A stretch of DNA of 64,000 nt from Nocardioides caeni. Lineage in GTDB: Bacteria; Actinomycetota; Actinomycetes; Propionibacteriales; Nocardioidaceae. Where the stretch lies: assembly GCF_004912195.1 (NCBI RefSeq), contig NZ_STGW01000001.1, positions 687,851 through 751,850 of the forward strand, written 5' to 3'. Positions 29,172-36,947 of this stretch are shown here, piece by piece; the first letter of the stretch is position 1; each line of letters starts with the position of its first letter. The position numbers and the translations under genes were made by a program. The notes under the pieces were generated by a model, which was given only the letters and a program-made list of their open reading frames with translations, did not search any database and was not told where the DNA came from.

Positions 29172-29818
29172 CGGCAGGAGCCGGAGCACCTCGACACGAC
29201 GACGACGAGCGCAGCCGGATCCGGCTCAACGTCGGTCTCTACGTCGCGACGGTGGCGCTGGCCTGCGTGGCGGTCTTCCTCGGTGTGCTGCTGCGCCACG
29301 ACGACGTCGACGTGAAGTTCTGGACAGCGGACTTCTGGAGCGGTGAGAAGGCGTCCGCCGAGCGTCCGGGTGAGGGCGTCGACGTCGGACGAGGCGTGGT
29401 CGAGGCGGTCGACCAGGCTCCCGAGTCCGACCAGGACCGCATCGGCGAGCAGCTCGCCGCTGCCACCCGCCTGGTGGACGCATTCGCCAACCTGGACCAC
29501 GCCGACCCCGCCGCGTCGATGGACGTGGTCCGATCCCTCGCCACGGGCGACTTCCAGGAGCAGTACGACAAGGGGGCGGCCGAGCTCGAGGAGCTGGCTG
29601 TCAAGGCGAAGTCGACCATGGTCTCGGCCGTGGTCTGGAGCGGGCTGGTCGCCGGCGACGACGACTCGGCGACCGTGATCGTCGCGACCTCGGGCACGGT
29701 GAAGAACAAGACCACGAAGTTCGAGGAGGAGTCGGTCAACTACCGGATCCAGGTCCAGCTGGTCCGCGACGGCGACGACTGGCTGGCCAACGACCTCCAG
29801 TTCGTCGAGCTGGGCTGA
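29168..29818 (+). CDS. Mce4-associated membrane protein 1
   Basis: A 216-residue Mas-type protein. Cytoplasmic acidic leader, one membrane helix at about residues 20-40, then a periplasmic domain ending GDDWLANDLQFVELG, the same C-terminal pattern as other Mas proteins. GTG at 29168 forms a GTGA overlap with mce4F and was preferred over a GTG at 29132 that would overlap by 40 bases. Corresponds in position to Rv3493c of M. tuberculosis. Confidence 0.85.
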   Translation: MTAGAGAPRHDDDERSRIRLNVGLYVATVALACVAVFLGVLLRHDDVDVKFWTADFWSGEKASAERPGEGVDVGRGVVEAVDQAPESDQDRIGEQLAAATRLVDAFANLDHADPAASMDVVRSLATGDFQEQYDKGAAELEELAVKAKSTMVSAVVWSGLVAGDDDSATVIVATSGTVKNKTTKFEEESVNYRIQVQLVRDGDDWLANDLQFVELG

Positions 29819-29829
29819 GAAGGGATCCG

Positions 29830-30723
29830 ATGAGCCGCCCCACCCCCCGCCGTCCCGCGAGCTCGCGCGGCACGACGCCCCGTCCGCGGCGCCTGGCCGG
29901 CCAGGCGACCGTGCGTCCGGATGCCCCCGTCGACGAGAGCGTCGACGAGAGCGTCGACGACATCACCGACGAGAACAGCGACGACACCGTCGTGTCGGAG
30001 GCCGCCACGACGAAGGCGGCGCCGTCGGTGTCGCTGCGCAAGTCGTCGCCACCGTCGTCGCCACCGTCGTCGTCCTCGACCGTCTCGCCGCAGGGCCCCA
30101 GCGTCCGGCGGGTGGGCGCGGGGGAGCGGCCCGACCGGCCCGGCGTCCTGGCCCGTGCGAAGACGACCCGGATGCTGATCGCCACCCTGGTGGTGGTCGC
30201 GCTCGCCCTGGCGCTGCAGTGCGCGATCCTGATCGTCGACCTGGCACGCGACGAGCCGCAGGTCGATGCCAGCGAGGCGTCGTCGGTGGAGACGACCGAC
30301 GAGCGACCGGTCATCGCTGACGACAAGGCCGTCCGCGAGGGCGTCGACGCCGCAGCGAAGGCAGCGCTGGAGATCGTCGCCGTCGACCATCGCAAGTTCG
30401 ACGACGAGGTCGACGCGGCAGCCGACCTGATGACCGACCAGTTCGAGGAGCAGTACCGCGAGACGACCGCCGGCATCCAGGAGCAGTTCGTCGCGAACCA
30501 GACCCAGGTGCAGGCCACCGTCGTGGCGCAGGGCGTCGTCCGCGCCAACCTGACCCGTCTGCAGGCGCTGGTCTTCCTCAACCAGGTCGTCTCCCGGGTC
30601 CGTGAGGGCGAGCCTGAGACCGTCTACACGCCGTTCAAGGTGCTGGTGACGATGGTCCACACGGACCAGGGATGGCTGGTCGACGGTCTCGACACCGACG
30701 CGCCGCGAGACAAGAGCAACTAG
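29830..30723 (+). CDS. Mce4-associated membrane protein 2
   Basis: A 297-residue Mas-type protein with a long disordered N-terminus: Arg/Pro/Ser-rich to residue 25, an acidic repeat (VDESVDESVDD), then Ser/Pro-rich to about 95. One membrane helix at about 113-135, then the Mas periplasmic domain ending DQGWLVDGLDT. Its TAG stop is the first three bases of the next KstR box, so the mce4 operon ends exactly where the following KstR-controlled unit begins. Confidence 0.83.
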   Translation: MSRPTPRRPASSRGTTPRPRRLAGQATVRPDAPVDESVDESVDDITDENSDDTVVSEAATTKAAPSVSLRKSSPPSSPPSSSSTVSPQGPSVRRVGAGERPDRPGVLARAKTTRMLIATLVVVALALALQCAILIVDLARDEPQVDASEASSVETTDERPVIADDKAVREGVDAAAKAALEIVAVDHRKFDDEVDAAADLMTDQFEEQYRETTAGIQEQFVANQTQVQATVVAQGVVRANLTRLQALVFLNQVVSRVREGEPETVYTPFKVLVTMVHTDQGWLVDGLDTDAPRDKSN

Positions 30724-30736
30724 AACACGTTACAGT
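30721..30736 (+). promoter_or_regulatory. KstR box with overlapping -10, ferredoxin reductase operon
   Basis: TAGAACACGTTACA (30721-30734) fits the KstR pattern fully. TACAGT (30731-30736) is the -10; six bases later comes the GTG at 30743, implying a leaderless mRNA. The same 18 bases occur at 45795. Confidence 0.82.
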
Positions 30737-30742
30737 TTGGCC

Positions 30743-31777
30743 GTGGCCACCTCAGCACCGATGCTCAGCGACGATGCCGCATCCGACGGTGAGGCGATCG
30801 AGGTCGACCTCGTGATCATCGGCGCCGGTCCGACCGGCCTGTTCGCGACCTACTATGCCGGATTCCGCGGGCTCCGCGTCGCGCTGGTGGACTCCTTGCC
30901 CGAGCTCGGCGGCCAGATCACGGCGATGTATCCGGAGAAGGCGATCCTCGATGTCGCGGGCTTCCCCGACGTCAAGGGCCGTGACCTCGTCGACGGCCTG
31001 GTCGCGCAAGCGCTGACGGCCGAGCCGGTCCAGCTCCTCGGGCGCACGGCTGTCGGCCTCACGGCCGACCAGGAGTCCGGCGTACGGCTGACGCTCGACG
31101 ACGGCACGATCGTGGCCGCCGCCACCCTGATCATCAGCGCCGGGATCGGCAAGTTCAGCCCGCGACCGCTGCCGGCGGCCGGTGACTGGATCGGTCGTGG
31201 CGTCGAGTTCTTCGTCCCGAGCTTCGCTCCCTACGCCGACAAGGACGTCCTCATCGTCGGTGGCGGCGACAGTGCGTTCGACTGGGCGCACCACCTGGAG
31301 CCCATCGCCCGCTCGGTGACCCTGGTCCACCGCCGCGACGCCTTCCGCGCGCACGAGCGGACCGTCGAGCAGGTCCGCAACTCATCGGTCCGCATCGTCA
31401 CCAAGGCCGAGGTGAGCGCGCTCGTGGACGCCGACGGCGCGACGGCGGGACCGCTCGCGCGGGCCGACCTGACGGTCGACGGGGTCCAGGAGAGCGTGCC
31501 GGTCCAGGCCGTCGTCGCAGCGCTCGGCTTCGTGGCCGACCTGGGGCCACTGCAGCAGTGGGGACTGGAGACGCACCGCCGGCATCTCGTGGTCGACTCG
31601 GCGATGCGGACCAACCTGCCGCGCGTCTTCGCCGCCGGTGACATCACCGACTACGACGGCAAGGTGCGCCTCATCGCCGTCGGCTTCGGCGAGGCCGCCA
31701 CCGCCGTCAACAACGCCGCCGTGGTCATCGACCCGTCGGCCCACGTGTTCCCCGGACACTCCTCGGAAGGAAGCTGA
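30743..31777 (+). CDS. ferredoxin--NADP(+) reductase, thioredoxin-reductase-like
   Basis: A 344-residue FAD/NADP flavoprotein of the bacterial TrxR-like FNR class. FAD motif GAGPTGLFA at about residues 28-36, LGGQITAMYPEK near 60, NADP motif VGGGDSAFDWA near 170-180, and the FAD-closing AAGDITDY near 295. No redox-active CxxC is present, which separates it from thioredoxin reductase. It would reduce a ferredoxin, most simply the FdxD-like protein two genes on, to feed steroid P450 or KshAB-type oxygenases (none of which lie in this window). GTG at 30743 is chosen from the -10 position; a TTG at 30737 and an ATG at 30761 are alternatives. Confidence 0.86.
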   Translation: MATSAPMLSDDAASDGEAIEVDLVIIGAGPTGLFATYYAGFRGLRVALVDSLPELGGQITAMYPEKAILDVAGFPDVKGRDLVDGLVAQALTAEPVQLLGRTAVGLTADQESGVRLTLDDGTIVAAATLIISAGIGKFSPRPLPAAGDWIGRGVEFFVPSFAPYADKDVLIVGGGDSAFDWAHHLEPIARSVTLVHRRDAFRAHERTVEQVRNSSVRIVTKAEVSALVDADGATAGPLARADLTVDGVQESVPVQAVVAALGFVADLGPLQQWGLETHRRHLVVDSAMRTNLPRVFAAGDITDYDGKVRLIAVGFGEAATAVNNAAVVIDPSAHVFPGHSSEGS

Positions 31778-31783
31778 GCCACC

Positions 31784-32257
31784 ATGAGTCGAGCTGCAGG
31801 ACGCGACGCGGTCAAGCTGACCGACGAGGAGGTGCAGGCCCTGCTGGCCGAGAACCTCAAGGTCCAGGTGGCTTCCAACGGTCACGACGACTTCCCCCAC
31901 CTGACGACGCTGTTCTACATCGTGCACGAGGGCCGGATCGCGTTCTGGACCTATGGCCGCAGCCAAAAGATCCGCAACCTCGAGCGGGACGACCGCGTGA
32001 CGGCGCTCGTCGAGGACGGCACCGACTACTTCGAGCTCCGCGGGGTCTCGATCCGAGGACGCGCCGAGATCGTGCGTGACCGCGACCGGATCTTCGAGAT
32101 CGGCTCGGCCGTCGCCACCCGGATGCTCAACGCCGAGTCGTTCGAGGCGTTGGGCGACTTCGGCCGCGCCACCGTCGAGAAGCAGGCCACCAAGCGGGTG
32201 GCCGTGATCATCCATCCCGAGCAGGTGGCCACCTGGGACCACCGGAAGATGACCTAG
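31784..32257 (+). CDS. pyridoxamine 5'-phosphate oxidase-fold (FMN/F420-binding) protein
   Basis: A 157-residue split-barrel protein of the PPOX superfamily. The typical pattern is present: HLTTLFYIVHEGRIAFWTYGRSQKIRNLERDDRVTALVED (core: GRSQKIRNLERDDRV). Members bind FMN, F420 or heme and act as oxidoreductases; the cofactor cannot be told from sequence alone. The gene lies inside the KstR-boxed unit between reductase and ferredoxin, with 6 bp before it, so a role in steroid catabolism is suggested. Confidence 0.82.
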   Translation: MSRAAGRDAVKLTDEEVQALLAENLKVQVASNGHDDFPHLTTLFYIVHEGRIAFWTYGRSQKIRNLERDDRVTALVEDGTDYFELRGVSIRGRAEIVRDRDRIFEIGSAVATRMLNAESFEALGDFGRATVEKQATKRVAVIIHPEQVATWDHRKMT

Positions 32258-32269
32258 GAGGCACCCCCC

Positions 32270-32464
32270 ATGAAGATCAAGGTCGACTTCGACCTCTGTG
32301 AGTCCAACGGACTCTGCGAGGCCATGGCTCCCGACGTGTTCGAGCTGGACGACGACGACTTCCTCCAGCTCCACGCCGAGCACACCACCGACGACAACAT
32401 CGCCAGCGTCAAGAGTGCCGTCGCGGCCTGCCCGCGCGCCGCCATCACGCTGGTCGAGGAGTGA
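32270..32464 (+). CDS. fdxD: ferredoxin, FdxD-like [3Fe-4S] type
   Basis: A 64-residue small ferredoxin. Cluster ligands are Cys10, Cys16 (CESNGLC) and Cys54 followed by Pro (CPRAAI). Position 13 of the motif is Asn instead of Cys or His, the same as in mycobacterial FdxD (Rv3503c), which sits beside hsd4A and mce4 as here. GGAGG precedes the ATG by 8 bases. It would pass electrons from the reductase upstream to a P450 or similar oxygenase. The protein is acidic in the middle, fitting a docking surface. Confidence 0.85.
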   Translation: MKIKVDFDLCESNGLCEAMAPDVFELDDDDFLQLHAEHTTDDNIASVKSAVAACPRAAITLVEE

Positions 32465-32466
32465 GC

Positions 32467-33378
32467 ATGCCCAGCAGCGCCGCAACGACGGACCTCGACG
32501 GCAAGGTCGCGATCGTGACAGGAGCCGGTGCCGGTCTCGGCCGCGCGGAGGCCGTGGCACTCGCCCGCGCCGGGGCCAAGGTCGTTGTCAACGACCTGCC
32601 GGGTGCCGGTGACGATGCCGTCGACGAGATCCGTGGCTTCGGCGGCGAGGCCGTCGTCGTCGCCGGCGACGTGAGCGAGCGCTCCACCGCCGACGCGATG
32701 GTCGAGACCGCGGTGGGCCTCGGTGGCCTCGACATCGTCGTCAACAACGCGGGCATGACCCGCGACCGGATGCTCTTCAACCTCTCCGACGAGGAGTGGG
32801 ACGCCGTCATCGCGGTCCACCTGCGGGGGCACTTCCTGCTCTCACGCAATGCGGCCTCCTACTGGCGGACGAAGGCGAAGGAGTCCGAGAGCGGCACGGT
32901 CTACGGCAGCATCGTCAACACCGCCTCCGAGGCCTTCCTCGGCGGATCGCCCGGCCAGGCCAACTACGCCGCCGCCAAGGCGGGCATCGCCGCCCTGACA
33001 CTGTCGACGGCGCGCGGTCTGTCGAAGATCGGCGTCCGCGCCAACGCGATCTGTCCCCGGGCGCGCACGGCGATGACCTCGGCCGTCTTCGGCGAGGACG
33101 AGTCCGGCCAGGCAGTCGATCCCTACTCGGCCGAGCACGTCGCGCCGCTCGTCGCCTACCTGTCCTCGCCCGCGGCCGAGCGGATCACGGGTCAGGTGTT
33201 CGTCGTCTACGGCGGCATGGTCGCGTTGGTCGCGGCGCCGGTGGTGGAGCAGCGCTTCGACGCCTCGGGCGACCTGTGGACCGGCGACGACCTCGAGAAG
33301 CAGCTCGGTGGCTTCTTTGCCGACCGGGACCCGTCGGTCGGCTTCGCCGCCGACTCGATCATGCGCCTGAGCGTCTGA
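32467..33378 (+). CDS. hsd4A: Hsd4A-like dual 17-beta-hydroxysteroid / beta-hydroxyacyl-CoA dehydrogenase
   Basis: A 303-residue SDR. Cofactor motif TGAGAGLGRAEA at about residues 18-29, NNAG near 93, and the Ser/Tyr/Lys triad in NTASEAFLGG and YAAAKAG. Segment TRDRMLFNLSDEEWDAVI and HLRGHFLLSRNAA match remembered Hsd4A sequences, as do ICPRARTAMT and the C-terminal FFADRDPSVGF. Hsd4A acts on the 17-position and on a side-chain hydroxyacyl-CoA in sterol degradation. ATG at 32467 has AGGAG five bases upstream and partly overlaps the ferredoxin stop; GTG at 32461 is an alternative. Confidence 0.78.
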   Translation: MPSSAATTDLDGKVAIVTGAGAGLGRAEAVALARAGAKVVVNDLPGAGDDAVDEIRGFGGEAVVVAGDVSERSTADAMVETAVGLGGLDIVVNNAGMTRDRMLFNLSDEEWDAVIAVHLRGHFLLSRNAASYWRTKAKESESGTVYGSIVNTASEAFLGGSPGQANYAAAKAGIAALTLSTARGLSKIGVRANAICPRARTAMTSAVFGEDESGQAVDPYSAEHVAPLVAYLSSPAAERITGQVFVVYGGMVALVAAPVVEQRFDASGDLWTGDDLEKQLGGFFADRDPSVGFAADSIMRLSV

Positions 33379-33389
33379 GAGGAACGAAC

Positions 33390-34145
33390 ATGGGACGTCT
33401 GGACAACAAGGTCGCCATCGTCACCGGTGGTGCGCAGGGACAGGGTGCGTCGATCGTGCGCTCCTACGTGGCCGAAGGCGCGCAGGTCCTGATCGCCGAC
33501 GTGGCCAAGGATCACGGCCAGGCGCTGGCCGACGAGCTCGGCGACGCCGCGCACTTCGTGCACCACGACGTCAGCGACGCTGCCTCGTGGGCATCGGTCG
33601 TGGACGACGTGAACACCCGCTTCGGTCCGGTCAACGTGCTCGCCAACAACGCCGGCATCCTCCGCTTCGGCGACATCGAGCGTCAGCCGGCCGAGGAGGT
33701 CGAGCTGCTGTGGCGCATCAACCAGATGGGCGTCTTCCTCGGCATGCAGGCAGTCACCCGCACCATGCGCAAGAACGGCGGCGGCTCGATCATCAACGCC
33801 TCCTCCGTCGAGGGGCTCGCGGGCATGCCCTCCTGCACGGCCTACGCCGCCACCAAGTGGGCCATTCGCGGCATGACCAAGTGCGCGGCGATGGAGCTGG
33901 GACCGAAGGGCATCCGGGTCAACTCGGTGCACCCGGGCATGATCGACACCCCGATGACGCGGGTGCACGGCGGCGACGCCGCGATGGAGTTCGGCGCCAG
34001 CCGGGTCCCCCTGCGTCGCGTCGGCCACCCGGAGGACATCGCCCCGGTCTACGTCTTCCTGGGCAGCGACGAGTCGTCGTACATCAACGGCGCGGAGATC
34101 GCTGTCGACGGCGGCGTCACGTCCACGCACGCGTTCGGTGCGTGA
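33390..34145 (+). CDS. SDR, 3-alpha/20-beta-hydroxysteroid dehydrogenase-like (FabG3 type)
   Basis: A 251-residue classical SDR. TGGAQGQGASIV near residues 12-23, NNAGILRFGDIE near 84, catalytic NASSVEGLAG and YAATKWAIRG, and the end AVDGGVTSTHAFG. The pattern NNAGIL, INASSVEGLAG, GPKGIRVNSVHPGMIDTPM follows the mycobacterial FabG3 (Rv2002) 20-beta-HSD rather than fatty-acid FabG. Substrate is therefore likely a steroid or side-chain hydroxyl; inference. GAGAGGAA lies upstream of the ATG at 33390. Last gene of the reductase-ferredoxin-hsd4A unit; it converges with kstR, 9 bp away. Confidence 0.82.
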   Translation: MGRLDNKVAIVTGGAQGQGASIVRSYVAEGAQVLIADVAKDHGQALADELGDAAHFVHHDVSDAASWASVVDDVNTRFGPVNVLANNAGILRFGDIERQPAEEVELLWRINQMGVFLGMQAVTRTMRKNGGGSIINASSVEGLAGMPSCTAYAATKWAIRGMTKCAAMELGPKGIRVNSVHPGMIDTPMTRVHGGDAAMEFGASRVPLRRVGHPEDIAPVYVFLGSDESSYINGAEIAVDGGVTSTHAFGA

Positions 34146-34154
34146 TCCCGACCG

Positions 34155-34775
34155 TCAGTCGCGGAGGATGAGGTGAACGGCCGTCTCCATGTGGGCCGCG
34201 GTCTCCGCGGCGGTGGAGCGGCCGGTCACCCAGGCGACGAGCGCGGAGAGCCAGACGTCGCCGATCACCCGGGCGATCGCGACGTCCTCGTCGGTGAGGG
34301 CCCCCTCGGCGGGCTCGCCGCCGTGCATGGCGTGGGTGACGATCGAGGTCATCGCCATGCCGACCACGTGGATCTCGTTGGTGACCGTGCTGTCGGCGAA
34401 CATGAAGGCGCGGGTCAGGGCCTCGGTCAGCTTGGGGTCGCCCTGCATGCCGCGGGCCATCCGCTTGAGGACGTAGAGGACGCGATCAGCGGGGGTGTCG
34501 CCGGGGATCTCGCGCTCGTTGAGTCGAGCCGAGGCCTCGTCGAACTGGCGTCCCAGCGCGGAGACCAGCAGGTGGATCTTCGACGGGAAGTAGCGATAGA
34601 GGGTCCCGAGCGCCACGTCGGCCTGCTCGGCGACGGCGCGCATCTGGACCGCGTCGAAGCCGCCGGCCGCCGCGAGATCGTAGGTCGCGTCGAGGATGCG
34701 CTTGCGCCGGTCGCGCTGAGCCGCCGAACCGGGCTCCTCGGTCGACGTGCTCGTCGACGGGTTCGCGATGGTCAC
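34155..34775 (-). CDS. kstR: TetR family repressor KstR, steroid catabolism regulator
   Basis: A 206-residue repressor. The recognition region AVQMRAVAEQADVALGTLYRYFPSK, then HLLVSALGRQFDEA, is very close to M. tuberculosis KstR (Rv3574; core: VALGTLYRYFPSK). KstR represses cholesterol-degradation genes and is released by a steroid-CoA intermediate. The GTG at 34775 is preferred over an upstream GTG at 34820: it has AGGAG seven bases before it and gives a family-like length. Neighbourhood agrees: fadE34 nearby, KstR boxes on both sides. A box at 34853-34866 upstream suggests autoregulation. Confidence 0.93.
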   Translation of the reverse strand: MTIANPSTSTSTEEPGSAAQRDRRKRILDATYDLAAAGGFDAVQMRAVAEQADVALGTLYRYFPSKIHLLVSALGRQFDEASARLNEREIPGDTPADRVLYVLKRMARGMQGDPKLTEALTRAFMFADSTVTNEIHVVGMAMTSIVTHAMHGGEPAEGALTDEDVAIARVIGDVWLSALVAWVTGRSTAAETAAHMETAVHLILRD

Positions 34776-34829
34776 CGGGTCTCCTGTGCTGGTGGGGAAA
34801 AGCGGGGTCGTTGGCCCCACGGCTATAGG

Positions 34830-34843
34830 CTACTTGCAGGTAG
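34830..34843. promoter_or_regulatory. imperfect palindrome between kstR and its KstR box
   Basis: CTACTTGCAGGTAG is close to a 14-bp palindrome (CTAC arms around YTGCAR). It lies between the kstR start and the KstR box, where the kstR promoter is expected. No factor can be named. Confidence 0.3.
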
Positions 34844-34852
34844 TGCAAAATC

Positions 34853-34868
34853 AGTAACACGTTCCAGT
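34853..34868. promoter_or_regulatory. KstR box between kstR and the glycosyltransferase operon
   Basis: AGTAACACGTTCCA has the AAC-n2-GTT core with one outer mismatch, followed by TCCAGT, a -10 candidate for the rightward gene at 34916. The box serves two diverging genes, so it would both autoregulate kstR and control the glycosyltransferase cassette. Confidence 0.65.
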
Positions 34869-34915
34869 TTCGTTCCGGTCACTTTCCCCGGAGCAGTCCA
34901 GGGGAGGAAGACCTG

Positions 34916-36211
34916 ATGCGAATTGCGATGCTGTCCTACCGCAGCAAGCCGCACGTGGGCGGCCAGGGCATCTACATCCGGCGTCTGAGCCGGGAGCTCG
35001 TCGCCCTCGGCCACACCGTCGAGGTGTTCTCCGGCCAGCCCTATCCCGAGCTGGACGAGGGCGTGACGCTGACCAAGGTGCCCAGCCTCGATCTCTATCG
35101 ACCGGGCGACGAGTTCCGCAACCCGCGGCCCGGCGAGTTCCGTGACCTGGTCGACGTCGAGGAGTGGGTCCGGATGCGCACCGGCGCCTTCCCCGAGCCG
35201 CTCACCTTCTCCAAGCGCGTGGTCAAGCTGCTGCGGCAGCGCCGCGACGACTTCGACATCGTCTTCGACAACCAGACGCTGGCCCTTCCACTCCTGGAGA
35301 TCGAGGACCCCTCGACCATCGGTCTGCCGCTGACCGCGGCGATCCACCACCCGATCACCCTCGACCGCGCCATCGAGTTCGACACCGCGACGTGGATCCG
35401 GCGCAAGCCCGGATCCCGGATCAGGATCGAGCTGCCCAAGATCGGGGTGTGGCGCTGGTACTCCTTCCTGCGTCAGCAGAAGGCGACCGCACCATTGATC
35501 CGCCGCGTGATCGTGCCGTCAGAGTCCTCGAAGCGCGACGTCGTCCGCGAGTTCAAGGTCGACGCCGACCGGATCACCACGATCCTCCTCGGCGTGGACG
35601 AGCGCTTCGCCCCGCCGACCGAGCCGCGCGTGCCGGGGCGGATCCTCGCGATGGCGAGCGCCGACGCCCCCTTGAAGGGCATCCACATCCTGCTCGAGTC
35701 CTTCGCCAAGCTGCTCACCGAACGTGACCTGGAGCTCGTGCTCGTGACGCGGCCCAAGGAGGGCGGCGTCACCGAGAAGCTCATCGACAAGCTGGGCATC
35801 GGTGAGCACGTGACCTTCGCGAGCGGGCTGACGGACGACGAGCTGGTCGCGCTGATGGGCTCTGCCGAGCTCGCCTGCGTGCCCTCCCTCTATGAGGGAT
35901 TCTCCCTGCCCACGGCCGAGCTGATGGCCTGCGAGACGCCGCTCGTGGTGTCCCGCGCCGGTGCCATCCCGGAGGTCGTCGGTCCCGACGGCCTGTGCGC
36001 CGACGTGGTGGAGCCCGGCGACGTCGAGGCCCTCGCGCACGCTGTCGCCGCACTGCTCGACGACCCCGAGCGCCGCGCCCGCATGGGGGCTGCCGGACGC
36101 CAGCGGGTCAAGGAGCTCTTCAGCTGGACCGCTGTCGCGGCCAAGACCGCCGATGTCTTCGACGAGGTCATCACCCAGTACCACCAGGAGAATGCCGATG
36201 CTGACCGTTGA
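34916..36211 (+). CDS. glycosyltransferase family 4
   Basis: A 431-residue GT-B fold glycosyltransferase. The N-terminal half opens with MLSYRSKPHVGGQGIYIRRLSREL (acceptor side; core GGQGIYIRRLSREL), and the C-terminal half has the nucleotide-sugar motif PSLYEGFSLPTAELMACETPLV (core: YEGFSLPTAELMACE, with the E-x7-E pair). It has no signal or membrane helix and should work in the cytosol on a lipid or small acceptor. GGGGAGGA lies at 34901-34908, 8 bases before ATG 34916. First gene of a three-gene cassette; its last 14 bases overlap the methyltransferase gene. Confidence 0.85.
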   Translation: MRIAMLSYRSKPHVGGQGIYIRRLSRELVALGHTVEVFSGQPYPELDEGVTLTKVPSLDLYRPGDEFRNPRPGEFRDLVDVEEWVRMRTGAFPEPLTFSKRVVKLLRQRRDDFDIVFDNQTLALPLLEIEDPSTIGLPLTAAIHHPITLDRAIEFDTATWIRRKPGSRIRIELPKIGVWRWYSFLRQQKATAPLIRRVIVPSESSKRDVVREFKVDADRITTILLGVDERFAPPTEPRVPGRILAMASADAPLKGIHILLESFAKLLTERDLELVLVTRPKEGGVTEKLIDKLGIGEHVTFASGLTDDELVALMGSAELACVPSLYEGFSLPTAELMACETPLVVSRAGAIPEVVGPDGLCADVVEPGDVEALAHAVAALLDDPERRARMGAAGRQRVKELFSWTAVAAKTADVFDEVITQYHQENADADR

Positions 36212-36947
36212 TTTCGACCGCCTGGGTCTCGAGGCAGGAGACCGCGTCCTCGACATGGGCGCCGGCGCGGGCCGCCACAGCTTCGAGATGTATCGGCGTG
36301 GGGCGGACGTCATCGCGTTCGACCTCGACGCCGACGAGCTCGCCGGTGTGAAGGACCTGTTCGTCGCGATGGCCCAGGCCGGCGAGGTTCCCGAGGGTGC
36401 CGAGGCCGACGTCAAGCAGGGCGATGCCCTCGCCCTGCCCTTCGGTGACGGCGAGTTCGACCGGATCGTGTGCTCCGAGGTGCTCGAGCACATCCACGAC
36501 GACGTCGCCGCGATCCGGGAGCTGATCCGCGTGCTGCGGCCGGGCGGCACGCTCGCCGTGACGGTGCCCCGTTGGCTGCCCGAGGTGATCAACTGGCGCC
36601 TGTCGCCCGACTACCACAACGCCGAGGGCGGTCACATCCGCATCTACACCGACCACGAGCTGATCGACAAGGTGACCAAGGGCGGGCGCTTCAACGACGG
36701 CACCCCCGGTGACGCGATGCTCTTCGAGGGCAAGAGCTACACCCATGGCCTGCACACGCCGTACTGGTGGATCAAGTGCGCCGTGGGGGTCGAGAACGAC
36801 GCCCACCCGCTCGCGAAGGCCTATCACAAGCTGCTGGTGTGGGAGATCATGAAGCAGCCCAAGGCCCTCCAGCTGGCCGGCAAGGTGCTGGACCCGACCA
36901 TCGGCAAGTCGATGGTCCTCTACTTCCGGAAGCCCGAGGCCGCATGA
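36198..36947 (+). CDS. class I SAM-dependent methyltransferase
   Basis: A 249-residue methyltransferase. SAM-binding motif I is VLDMGAGAGRHSFEM at about residues 17-31, followed by AFDLDADEL (motif post I), GDALALPFGDGEFD and SEVLEHIHDD typical of the UbiE/Methyltransf_11 group. The ATG at 36198 has AGGAG eight bases upstream; an ATG at 36192 is possible. The product of the transfer is not readable, but its place between a glycosyltransferase and a helical-barrel protein suggests a sugar or lipid substrate. Confidence 0.83.
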   Translation: MLTVDFDRLGLEAGDRVLDMGAGAGRHSFEMYRRGADVIAFDLDADELAGVKDLFVAMAQAGEVPEGAEADVKQGDALALPFGDGEFDRIVCSEVLEHIHDDVAAIRELIRVLRPGGTLAVTVPRWLPEVINWRLSPDYHNAEGGHIRIYTDHELIDKVTKGGRFNDGTPGDAMLFEGKSYTHGLHTPYWWIKCAVGVENDAHPLAKAYHKLLVWEIMKQPKALQLAGKVLDPTIGKSMVLYFRKPEAA

